A stretch of DNA of 18,977 nucleotides from Stercoripulliclostridium_A sp045535235 (GTDB taxonomy: Bacteria; Bacillota; Clostridia; Christensenellales; DTU072), in assembly GCA_045535235.1 (NCBI GenBank), contig JAZSLG010000118.1:1-18977 (forward strand), given 5' to 3'. The notes below the pieces were generated by a model. That model did not search any database and was not told the DNA's origin. It was given only the letters and a program-made list of their open reading frames with translations. The stretch's first letter is position 1. Each line of letters starts with the position of its first letter. This document shows positions 6,402 to 14,160 of the stretch, one piece after another. The translations under genes were made by a program, and so were the position numbers.

Positions 6402-8342
6402 TTATGATTGTATAAATCTTGAGCTTGCGGTATCGTCGTCCTTGTTGTCGTCGGTAACGCCTGCAAATTGTGAATTATAAAGTTCGTAATAGAAGCCCTT
6501 CTTAGCCATTAGCGTTTCGTGGTTACCCTGCTCTACTACGTCGCCATGATTCATAACGAGTATTACTTGTGCATGCTTAATGGTAGAAAGTCTGTGTGCA
6601 ATAACGAAGTTGGTCTTACCCTCGGTCATAGCCAGCATTGCGCTTTGGATGTATTTTTCGGTACGAGTATCAACCGAGCTGGTCGCCTCGTCCAAAATGA
6701 TAATCCTTGGCTTTTTGAGTATAGCACGAGCAATCGTCAAGAGTTGCTTTTGACCGGCACTTATGTTAGCGGCATCCTCTTTCAAAACGGTGTCGTAACC
6801 ATGTTCCATTGTTTGGATAAACTGGTCGGCGTAAGCTTCTTTTGCAGCTTGGATTATATCTTCTCTAGTGGCATTCGGGTTACCGTAAGCGATATTTTCG
6901 GCTACCGTACCATTAAATAACCATGTATCTTGGAGAACCATTCCGTACAAGCTACGAAGGTCATTACGGCTATACTCGTTAATATCTACACCATCGATAA
7001 GTATGCGTCCGGAGTTAATATCGTAGAACCTCATTAGTAGGTTTACTAGCGTAGTCTTACCTGCACCCGTAGGTCCAACGATTGCTATACTATCGCCTGC
7101 GTTTACGTGCAAGCTAAGGTCGGTAATAAGAGGCTTATCCTTAGTATAGCTGAACGCTACGTGTTCGATATCTACCGTACCTACACAGTCTTCAACGCAA
7201 ATTCTTCTTTCGCCTTCAGCCGTCATTTCTTCAAGGTCGAATACTTGGAATACACGTTCTGCAGCGGCAATAGACGACTGGATAGTGTTTGCAATATTAG
7301 AGATATTCTCAATAGGTTGAGCAAACTGTCTGGTATAGGAAAGTAGTGCTTGAATATCGCCTATCGTAACAAGTCCGGTACCTGCCCTAATACCACCGCC
7401 TACGCAAATTCCAACGTAAACCAAATTATCAATAAATTTGATACTCGGCAAAATTACGCCGGCTAGGAATTGTGAACGTCTGGTTGCTTTCTTTAGCTCC
7501 TTGTTAATTTGCTCGTAGGTAAGTATACTTTCTTCTTCGTGGCCGTAAAGCTTTATTACGCGGTGACCGGTATACATTTCCTCAATGTGACCGTTAAGCT
7601 GACCTATACGTTTTTGTTGACGAGCAAACTCTATTTGAGAACGCTTCACAATAACGCTTGATACTACGAGTAGTACGGGTAGACTTACAAGAGCGATAAT
7701 GGCAAGTAACCAGTCGATACGCACCATCATTACGAATACGCCCGTAACCGTCATTACACCCGTAATAATTTGGTTAATGGAGTCTTGTAGCGTTAACGAT
7801 ATCATTTCGATATCAATGGTGAAACGGGAAAGTACGTCGCCTAGAGGAGTAGCATCAAAGTAAGAAAGCGGTACTTTGTCAAGTTTTAGCTTAACGTCGG
7901 TACGCATACGTCTTACTACTCTTTGGCTCATGGAAGCGGCTATTAATCCCGAGGTAAATTGGAACAATGCGTTAAGCACGTAGAGAATTGCACAAGTCCA
8001 AAGGACGGGCGCAATATAGGTATAAAGTTGTCCGTTACCTTGGGGAGGTTTCCTTATATCAACAAAGTATTGGATACTGTCAACCAAAGCATTGGTAACT
8101 TTTTTCATAATATCCGGTACCCAAATAGCGAACCACGCACCTATTGCAGCAATCAAAATCATGGCAATAAGCATGGGATATTGGGGCTTTAGATATTTGA
8201 CGAGTCTAATTACCGTAGCCTTAAAGTTTTCCGCTTTGTCTACTTCTTTGATTTCGGGACCGCCCACGCCGAGAGCACGACCGAGGTCGAGCCCTTGTTG
8301 TTGTGGTTGTTGGTTGGAACTTACGTTTTCGAATTCGCTCAT
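6402..8342 (-). CDS. ABC exporter half-transporter (catalytic-site subunit of a heterodimer)
   Basis: A 646-residue fusion of a six-helix type IV exporter membrane domain and an ABC ATPase. A cytoplasmic Gln-rich tail (about 1-40) precedes the first membrane helices (about 56-76 and 112-135); the coupling region and the remaining helices end near residue 335. The ATPase has GPTGAGKT (Walker A, 423-430), LQDTWLFNGTVAENI (Q-loop), IIILDEATSSVD (Walker B with catalytic Glu552) and IAHRLSTI (switch His583). Its ABC signature reads ISAGQ (527-531) instead of LSGGQ. That is the reverse of the partner subunit, which has a proper signature but altered Walker B and switch residues, so this subunit supplies the active Walker side. 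The ATG overlaps the stop of the upstream subunit gene (ATGA). The substrate is unknown; relatives are usually called multidrug or lipid exporters. Confidence 0.93.
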   Translation of the reverse strand: MSEFENVSSNQQPQQQGLDLGRALGVGGPEIKEVDKAENFKATVIRLVKYLKPQYPMLIAMILIAAIGAWFAIWVPDIMKKVTNALVDSIQYFVDIRKPPQGNGQLYTYIAPVLWTCAILYVLNALFQFTSGLIAASMSQRVVRRMRTDVKLKLDKVPLSYFDATPLGDVLSRFTIDIEMISLTLQDSINQIITGVMTVTGVFVMMVRIDWLLAIIALVSLPVLLVVSSVIVKRSQIEFARQQKRIGQLNGHIEEMYTGHRVIKLYGHEEESILTYEQINKELKKATRRSQFLAGVILPSIKFIDNLVYVGICVGGGIRAGTGLVTIGDIQALLSYTRQFAQPIENISNIANTIQSSIAAAERVFQVFDLEEMTAEGERRICVEDCVGTVDIEHVAFSYTKDKPLITDLSLHVNAGDSIAIVGPTGAGKTTLVNLLMRFYDINSGRILIDGVDINEYSRNDLRSLYGMVLQDTWLFNGTVAENIAYGNPNATREDIIQAAKEAYADQFIQTMEHGYDTVLKEDAANISAGQKQLLTIARAILKKPRIIILDEATSSVDTRTEKYIQSAMLAMTEGKTNFVIAHRLSTIKHAQVILVMNHGDVVEQGNHETLMAKKGFYYELYNSQFAGVTDDNKDDDTASSRFIQS

Positions 8343-11300
8343 AGACCAAGTTCCTCCTCGCTCATTTGTGAAAGTGCAATATCACGGTATACGTCGCAGT
8401 TGCGGACTAGGTATTCGTGAGTGCCTTGTCCAACTATCTTACCCGCATCTAAAACGATAATATTGTCGGCGTCCATAATTGTACCAATACGTTGGGCTAC
8501 TATGATGGTTGCGCTGTTGCCCGTAATCTTCTTGAGTGCTTGACGCAAATTCTTATCCGTTCTAAAGTCTAGTGCGGAGAAAGAGTCGTCGAATATCAAG
8601 ATTTCGGGCTTACGAATAATGGCACGAGCAATAGCAAGACGTTGCTTTTGACCGCCCGAGAAGTTTCCGCCCCCCTGCTCTACTCTTGCATCCAATTGAC
8701 CTTCTTTTTCTTTTACAAAGGTATCGCTTTGAGCAATTTCAAGCGCTTCCCAACAATCAGCATCGGTTGCGTCCTCTTTGCCGTAGCAAAGGTTTTCTCT
8801 TATTGTTCCGCTAAAGAGTACGCTTCTTTGCGGTACGAAACCTATCTTTAAGCGTAGTTCTTCTTGCGGTATTTCTCTTACGTCTACGCCGTCGACCAAT
8901 ATACTACCCTCGGTGGTATCGTAGAAGCGCGGTATCAAATTGATAACCGAACTCTTACCGCTTCCCGTACCGCCTACTATTGCGGTGACCTTACCCTTTT
9001 CAGCGTGGAAGTTAATATCCGATAGAATATAATTTTCCGCTTCTTGAGAATACTTAAAGTTTACGTTCTCAAACTTAACCGAGCCAACCGAGGTATAGTT
9101 AGCATTTGGAGTTTCGGGGTCTTTTAGTTCGGGCTCGGTTGCAAGTATTTCATTTATACGTAGTGCAGAAGCAGTAGCACGCGGGAACATAACGAATACG
9201 GTTGCGAGCATAACGAGAGCCATCATAATTTGGGTCATATATTGTATAACCGCCATCATATCGCCTACGTCGACGTCGCCGTTGCCTGCTATTTCCACAC
9301 TAGCTCTCCAAACAACGCCAACCATGGAGCAGTTCATAACTACTGCAATCAATGGAGCGAGAACCGCACACCATCTGTTAACGGCGATTGCTGTCTTTGT
9401 AAGACTTTGGTTAACTTCGTTAAAGCGTTCGTTTTCGGTTTCTTGTTTATTAAAAGCACGAACTACGCGGATACCTGTTAAGCCTTCGCGGGTAATTAGA
9501 GTTAGTTTATCAACCTTCTTTTGTATGGTTTGGAACAAGGGATATACAACCTTTGCAGCCATAACCGATGCAATAACCAAAATGGGAATATCGTAGAAGA
9601 TAACCGCAGTCATCTTGAACGATTTGTCAATAGACATTATTATACCGCCTATCAAAGTAATGGGAGCAATAAGACCCGTTCTTAAGATAAGCAAGAATAC
9701 TTGTTGTATTTGGTTAACGTCGTTTGTGGAACGAGTTATAAGGCTGGAGGTGGAATATCTATCGAACTCTATTAGTGAGAAGGTTTCAACTTTACCAAAT
9801 ACCTTACTTCTTATGATAGCACTAAACTCAGATGCTAGTCTGGAGCTTAGTAACGCAGCAATAATAGCGCATCCACAAGCTGCAACGGTAAGTAGTAACA
9901 TTATGCCACCGCGCTTTAAGATAAATCCTAAGTCGTCGGTTTGAGAGGTTTGACCATCGGGAAGCATCATATCCTTGTAGGTCTTAAACTCTACTAAAGC
10001 AATCGTAAAGTTAACTTTCTTGGCTTCCCCCTCTTCCGCCGTGTTTTCAAATATAGCAGTAAAGTTATCTTCAAAATCTTGTTTACTGGTTCCGGTTGCG
10101 GAAAGGGTAAGGTAATTGCCTATTCTAATCCAAAATTGTTTCCATTGGCTACCAAAATTCTTTTTATCTTTAAGAGGAGTTTTGGAGACTATCAAACCCG
10201 TTTCGGGATCTTTTTCAGCTTGGTAGTATTTGGAAAGCTCTTTTATAATTCTAGCAGGCTTCTTGTTACGTAAAGTGAGCAAATTGGAAAGTAGAATATG
10301 GTCGTCTGCCTCCACGTACCACTTACACATACGATTAATATCTTCGGTAATGGACTTAACTTGCTCGTCGGTAAATTCGTCGCGATGCTTATTCCTATTG
10401 ATAAGTGCTTCAATGAGTATGTTTGCGTTATAGTTGCTTGCTAGCGTTTGTGCGTCGTCGTCGGTAATGCCACGGTAGGTGTTTACCCACTTTGCACCAT
10501 TATATTTGTAGGCGTAGCCGAGTACGTTGTTACAAATAATAACTTCGTAGTCGGGCATGGGGTCGGCTCTACCGGTATAACTTTGCTTTACCGTTTCCAC
10601 TTGTTCGCCGTCGGCGTCGCTATAAACGTAGATGAGTTTATTTTGCTCTAGGGCTTGACCAAACTTATCGGTTGCAAGACGGTTGCCGTTTTTGTCAATA
10701 GGTATGGGCATTAGATTGCCGTAAGCAGAGTGCTTCATACGACTAATGCATGCGGTCAAAATTCTACGATTCGACTCGTTTGCCATGGCATCTTCTTCAA
10801 CACGGGGATCTTGATTGAGTAGACTATTTACCGTAATATCGGAATTGCCGTCAATCTTTATAGAAGAGCTATTTGTCCTAGAAGCTTCGTAATTATCACC
10901 AATATCGAAAACTAGCAATGCGTTAATGACCTCGGCGATAGCGGCACGCGCTTCATCATCATAATACTCGCCCCAAAAACTGGGTTCCCACTCGTCTATT
11001 TGCTTTTGAGACCAGCCCAACTCATTTGCCTTTTCATCACGCCACTCGAAAGCATCTTCCTGGTAAGGCTTTAGTCCTTCTAAGAAAGGCGTCATTACTT
11101 CGTCAAATAATTGTTGACTATCTTTAACCGGGATGTCACGGAATACGAAATCGATGATAACGTCTCCCCCCTCTTCCTCTTGAATTGCTTGCGCAAGGTC
11201 AAAAGTGGAGAAACCTTCTACCATTTCAAAGACTGGAATGGTATCCTCGTCGTAACCCTTTAGAGTTTTTTCGGAGTCAACGGAGGAAAGCGTGGAGGGC

Positions 11301-11476
11301 TTTTCCATTTCCAAATGCTCGTACAAGGGTTCGTAGTCGATATAAATACCATCGTCGATAATTTCGGACATCTTTTCGGGCAAATAGAGCTCTGCAACTG
11401 CTTGTCCCGTGACGAGAATGATGATAACCACTATCATCCAAGCCATCGGTTTCAAATTGCGGAAAAGTTTGAACAT
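8339..11476 (-). CDS. ABC exporter half-transporter with giant extracytoplasmic insertion
   Basis: Partner subunit, 1045 residues from the ATG at 11476 (MFKLFRNLKPMAW). AGAGG precedes that ATG; the longer open frame begins with TTG at 11512, upstream of the predicted transcription start. Membrane helix 1 spans about residues 12-32. About 490 residues of soluble, acidic, Asn-containing sequence follow, then helix 2 (about 524-544) and an ordinary exporter membrane core. By topology the long segment lies outside the cell membrane. The ATPase shows GGTGSGKS (835-842), VPQRSVLFSGTIRENL, a normal FSGGQ signature (939-943), Walker B ILIFDDSFSALD with Asp964 in place of the catalytic Glu, and AQRIGTI with Gln995 in place of the switch His. 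Asp and Gln at these positions mark the degenerate subunit of heterodimeric exporters such as LmrCD and TM287/288. Usual length for the family is 570-620, so the insertion is real excess. Confidence 0.92.
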   Translation of the reverse strand: MFKLFRNLKPMAWMIVVIIILVTGQAVAELYLPEKMSEIIDDGIYIDYEPLYEHLEMEKPSTLSSVDSEKTLKGYDEDTIPVFEMVEGFSTFDLAQAIQEEEGGDVIIDFVFRDIPVKDSQQLFDEVMTPFLEGLKPYQEDAFEWRDEKANELGWSQKQIDEWEPSFWGEYYDDEARAAIAEVINALLVFDIGDNYEASRTNSSSIKIDGNSDITVNSLLNQDPRVEEDAMANESNRRILTACISRMKHSAYGNLMPIPIDKNGNRLATDKFGQALEQNKLIYVYSDADGEQVETVKQSYTGRADPMPDYEVIICNNVLGYAYKYNGAKWVNTYRGITDDDAQTLASNYNANILIEALINRNKHRDEFTDEQVKSITEDINRMCKWYVEADDHILLSNLLTLRNKKPARIIKELSKYYQAEKDPETGLIVSKTPLKDKKNFGSQWKQFWIRIGNYLTLSATGTSKQDFEDNFTAIFENTAEEGEAKKVNFTIALVEFKTYKDMMLPDGQTSQTDDLGFILKRGGIMLLLTVAACGCAIIAALLSSRLASEFSAIIRSKVFGKVETFSLIEFDRYSTSSLITRSTNDVNQIQQVFLLILRTGLIAPITLIGGIIMSIDKSFKMTAVIFYDIPILVIASVMAAKVVYPLFQTIQKKVDKLTLITREGLTGIRVVRAFNKQETENERFNEVNQSLTKTAIAVNRWCAVLAPLIAVVMNCSMVGVVWRASVEIAGNGDVDVGDMMAVIQYMTQIMMALVMLATVFVMFPRATASALRINEILATEPELKDPETPNANYTSVGSVKFENVNFKYSQEAENYILSDINFHAEKGKVTAIVGGTGSGKSSVINLIPRFYDTTEGSILVDGVDVREIPQEELRLKIGFVPQRSVLFSGTIRENLCYGKEDATDADCWEALEIAQSDTFVKEKEGQLDARVEQGGGNFSGGQKQRLAIARAIIRKPEILIFDDSFSALDFRTDKNLRQALKKITGNSATIIVAQRIGTIMDADNIIVLDAGKIVGQGTHEYLVRNCDVYRDIALSQMSEEELGL

Positions 11477-11514
11477 TCCCAAATCCTCTTTTATCATAAA
11501 ATAGTAATACAACT

Positions 11515-11543
11515 ATTATAACGCATATACACGCGCGTGTCAA
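11515..11543 (-). promoter_or_regulatory. Perfect-consensus promoter of the ABC exporter operon
   Basis: On the minus strand TTGACA (11543-11538) and TATAAT (11520-11515) are both perfect and are 17 bases apart. Transcription should start near 11508, giving a leader of about 32 bases. A promoter this strong ahead of a transporter operon is normally held in check by a repressor, and a palindrome overlaps it. Confidence 0.9.
11529..11540. promoter_or_regulatory. Palindrome in the ABC operon promoter (candidate operator)
   Basis: ACACGCGCGTGT is a perfect 12-base palindrome lying in the spacer and over half of the -35 box. It is GC-rich against AT-rich flanks, which makes it stand out. A protein bound here would block RNA polymerase. 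The cognate regulator is not in the window. Confidence 0.6.
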
Positions 11544-11588
11544 TATAGAAAGTCTAAAAGAAATGTTAAAATAATGTTAACGGCGCAT

Positions 11589-11617
11589 AAAAAAAGGTAG
11601 TTATGTTAACTACCTTT
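11589..11617 (-). terminator. Intrinsic terminator of the pgk-tpiA-gpmI operon
   Basis: AAAGGTAGTTA (11593-11603) and TAACTACCTTT (11607-11617) are perfect complements around a three-base loop. On the minus strand the stem is followed by additional T residues (11592-11589), for an unbroken T run of seven. It lies 25 bases after the gpmI stop. Confidence 0.9.
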
Positions 11618-11642
11618 CTTACAATCTTATCCTTTTTGGGAT

Positions 11643-13214
11643 TTATTTTACGATTGATTTTTCCCAACTTGCGGGAGCTTCGTATCCCATCAATTTAACT
11701 ACGGTTCCGGCTACGTTTGCAAGTCCCGCATCGTCGTTTTCGGCTATTTCTGCGTCTACACCGTAAACGATAAAGGGAACCTTGTTAAGACTGTGAGCAG
11801 TACGAGCTTGAACCACGCCTTTCTTATTCTTCTCTAACATTTCGTCTGCGTTACCGTGGTCGGCGGTGATTAACAAAATTGCGTTTGCTTCGTCGATAAC
11901 CGGAATAAGTCTTGATAAAGCAAGGTCAACGGATTCTACGCCTATAACGGTTGCTTCAAAACTACCGGTATGACCAACCATATCGCCGTTAGGATAGTTG
12001 CATCTGATAAATCCGTACTTGTTAGATTTAATCGCGTTAATAAGAGCGTCGGTAACTTCCGCACTCTTCATCCAGGGACGTTCGTCAAAGGATACCTTGT
12101 CGGAGGGAATTTCCTCAAAAGTTTCCAATTCTTCACTAAACTTGTCGGAGCGATTTCCGTTCCAGAAATAAGTAACGTGACCGTACTTTTGGGTTTCCGA
12201 AACCGCATATTGGGATACCCCTTTACCAACCAAGAACTCACTAAGAGTATCTTTAATGCAAGGAGGTTCAACCAAGAAACGATTAGGTAGATGTAAATCT
12301 CCGTCGTATTGCAACATACCTGCATACAAAACCTTGGGAGCGTTACCGCGGTCAAACACGTCGAAGTCGGCGTTATCAAAAGCCATGCTAATTTCTATTG
12401 CACGGTCGCCACGGAAGTTGAACAAAATAACGGAGTCGTTATCTTGGATTTTGCCTACGGGTTCGCCGTCCTTGGTTATTACGAAAGCGGGCAAGTCTTG
12501 GTCAATAATACCGGCGTTTTCCGTTCTAAAGGTATTTATAGCCTCGGTTGCAGAGGTAAAGCCTCTACCTATACCGTGAACGTGAACGTCATATCCTTTT
12601 TTAACCATATCCCAGTTAGCACAGTAGCGGTCCATGGTTATCTTCATTCTTCCGCCACCGGATGCAATTTTACCATCAAAGCTATCGTCGTTCAATGAAG
12701 CAAGGGTTTCCTCTAGCATATCAACGTAGGTGAGTGCGCTGGTAGCGGGAACGTCACGTCCGTCAAGAAGAACGTGAACTCTTGCCTTCTTGATACCCTC
12801 TTGCTTTGCCTCTTTGAGCATAGCGATAAGATGAGAAACGTTGGAGTGAACGTTACCGTCGGAAAGAAGACCTATAAAGTGCATCGTAGAATTGTTTGCA
12901 ACTACGTTATCCTTTAGTTCCTTCCAAGCCTTGGAAGCGTAAATTGCTCCACTTTCAATGGACTCGTTAACGAGCTTTGCGCCTTGAGAGTAAACTTGAC
13001 CACAACCAAGAGCGTTGTGACCGACCTCACTATTACCCATATCGTCGTCCGAAGGTAGACCAACTGCGGTACCATGTGCTTTTAGATAGGTATGGGGACA
13101 AGTTGCAAGAAGCTTGTCAAGCGTGGGAGTATGTGCTTCGGTAACGGCATCGCCAAGTCCGGTTTTGGACTTGCCGATACCATCCATTACTACTAAAACG
13201 ATTTGTCTATCCAT
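11643..13214 (-). CDS. gpmI: 2,3-bisphosphoglycerate-independent phosphoglycerate mutase
   Basis: Interconverts 3-phosphoglycerate and 2-phosphoglycerate using two metal ions, usually manganese, through a phosphoserine intermediate. The 523-residue protein has MDGIG with the metal ligand Asp11 at the N-terminus. The nucleophile is Ser62 in DMGNSEVGHNALG. LLDGRDVPATSA, SGGGRMKITMDRY, FNFRGDRA and the C-terminal ITADHGNADEM metal motif follow in the right order. It is slightly longer than the usual 510 residues. It is the last gene of the pgk-tpiA-gpmI run: its ATG follows the tpiA stop by three bases with no good Shine-Dalgarno sequence, so it probably depends on ribosomes finishing tpiA. A strong terminator follows. 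Confidence 0.97.
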   Translation of the reverse strand: MDRQIVLVVMDGIGKSKTGLGDAVTEAHTPTLDKLLATCPHTYLKAHGTAVGLPSDDDMGNSEVGHNALGCGQVYSQGAKLVNESIESGAIYASKAWKELKDNVVANNSTMHFIGLLSDGNVHSNVSHLIAMLKEAKQEGIKKARVHVLLDGRDVPATSALTYVDMLEETLASLNDDSFDGKIASGGGRMKITMDRYCANWDMVKKGYDVHVHGIGRGFTSATEAINTFRTENAGIIDQDLPAFVITKDGEPVGKIQDNDSVILFNFRGDRAIEISMAFDNADFDVFDRGNAPKVLYAGMLQYDGDLHLPNRFLVEPPCIKDTLSEFLVGKGVSQYAVSETQKYGHVTYFWNGNRSDKFSEELETFEEIPSDKVSFDERPWMKSAEVTDALINAIKSNKYGFIRCNYPNGDMVGHTGSFEATVIGVESVDLALSRLIPVIDEANAILLITADHGNADEMLEKNKKGVVQARTAHSLNKVPFIVYGVDAEIAENDDAGLANVAGTVVKLMGYEAPASWEKSIVK

Positions 13215-13217
13215 ATC

Positions 13218-13964
13218 TTAGTAATTTACAACCTTTGCGAAATCTGCAGCTTTAAGAGATGCGCCACCGATAAGTCCGCCATCGATTTCGGGCATAGCCA
13301 TAAGTTCGCTTGCGTTCTTAGCGTTCATGCTACCGCCGTATTGGATACGCATTGCGTTAGCAGCGGTCTTGCCATAAAGCTTTCTGATAGCCTTACGGAT
13401 GATAGCGATGGTGTCGTTAGCTTCTTGAGCAGTAGCGGTCTTGCCGGTACCGATAGCCCATACGGGTTCGTAAGCAACAACGATTCTCTTTAGGTATGCC
13501 TTATCGATGCCTTCAAATGCACCGTTGGTTTGGCGAACAACTACTTCTGCAGTCTTGCCGGATTCACGTTCTTCAAGAGTTTCGCCTACGCAAATGATGG
13601 GTTTAAGACCTGCTTCGAGAGCAGCCTTAACTCTTGCGTTTACGCTTTGGTCGGTTTCACCAAAATATTGACGACGTTCGCTGTGTCCAATGATAACGTA
13701 CTCAACTTTGAGTTCCTTTAGCATTTCAGCAGAGATTTCGCCGGTGTAAGCGCCCTTGGGAGCCCAAGCAACGTTTTGTGCGCCAAGCTTAATTTTGGTG
13801 CCACGGATAGCTTTTCTAGCGGTATCAATGTTAGTATAGGGAACGCAAACTACTACTTCACACTTAGCATCTGCTACCAAGGGAGCGATTTCTTGGAGAA
13901 GAGTTTTGGTGGTTGCGTTGGTGTTGTTCATTTTCCAGTTACCTGCGATAATAGGTCTTTTCAT
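13218..13964 (-). CDS. tpiA: Triosephosphate isomerase
   Basis: Interconverts dihydroxyacetone phosphate and glyceraldehyde 3-phosphate. The 248 residues are the normal family length. Catalytic residues are visible: Asn9 and Lys11 in AGNWKMNN, His94 in IIGHSERR, and Glu166 in AYEPVWAIGTG, followed by the mobile loop and the phosphate-binding GGSM and GGLIGGASL segments. GGAG precedes the ATG at 13964. The gene lies between pgk and gpmI. The 196-bp gap to pgk contains a long hairpin and a short tandem repeat in its leader, but I found no convincing separate promoter. Confidence 0.97.
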   Translation of the reverse strand: MKRPIIAGNWKMNNTNATTKTLLQEIAPLVADAKCEVVVCVPYTNIDTARKAIRGTKIKLGAQNVAWAPKGAYTGEISAEMLKELKVEYVIIGHSERRQYFGETDQSVNARVKAALEAGLKPIICVGETLEERESGKTAEVVVRQTNGAFEGIDKAYLKRIVVAYEPVWAIGTGKTATAQEANDTIAIIRKAIRKLYGKTAANAMRIQYGGSMNAKNASELMAMPEIDGGLIGGASLKAADFAKVVNY

Positions 13965-14014
13965 TATTGTATCTCCTTTTTTGGATTTGTTTTTTATGAT
14001 ATGGTTAGAATTAA

Positions 14015-14034
14015 ATACGAACTAATACGAACTA
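14015..14034. repeat. Two tandem copies of a 10-bp unit
   Basis: ATACGAACTA occurs twice head to tail upstream of tpiA, about 50 bases before its ATG. The period is about one helical turn. It could be a binding site or a replication-slippage product; nothing further supports either. Confidence 0.5.
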
Positions 14035-14066
14035 ATGGATAATCGGATTAGATGCGAGCTAGACAA

Positions 14067-14134
14067 GCAAAAGTTAAAAAATCCAAGGGAGGCTGTAGTG
14101 TACCTACTGCGCCCGCAGAATTTTTCAACTTTGC
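14067..14134. repeat. Long imperfect inverted repeat between pgk and tpiA (structured intergenic element)
   Basis: The arms at 14067-14084 and 14118-14134 can pair over 17 positions with one bulged base and a few G-U pairs. They enclose about 33 bases that contain a second small hairpin (GTAG and CTAC around a five-base loop). The flanks carry GCGAGCTAGACAAG on the left and two GCGAAG copies on the right. The element is read into pgk-tpiA mRNA in either reading direction as a stable stem. No U run follows on the minus strand at terminator distance. The form suggests a dispersed clostridial intergenic repeat or an mRNA-processing hairpin. The small plus-strand open frame across it looks non-coding. 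Confidence 0.6.
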
Positions 14135-14160
14135 GAAGTATAGCGAAGCAGATAATTTGA

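Noticed and set aside
9282..9596. Plus-strand open frames inside the ABC exporter genes and other long genes
   Set aside because: They are antisense to well-conserved coding sequence, lack ribosome sites and show no recognisable protein features.
11477..11512. Longer start for the large ABC subunit (TTG at 11512 or ATG at 11497)
   Set aside because: 11512 lies upstream of the predicted transcription start at about 11508, and neither start has a ribosome site; the ATG at 11476 has AGAGG.
11529..11540. Palindrome ACACGCGCGTGT as a restriction-type or chance GC repeat
   Set aside because: Set aside in favour of an operator because it lies exactly over a consensus promoter, although chance cannot be excluded from one site alone.
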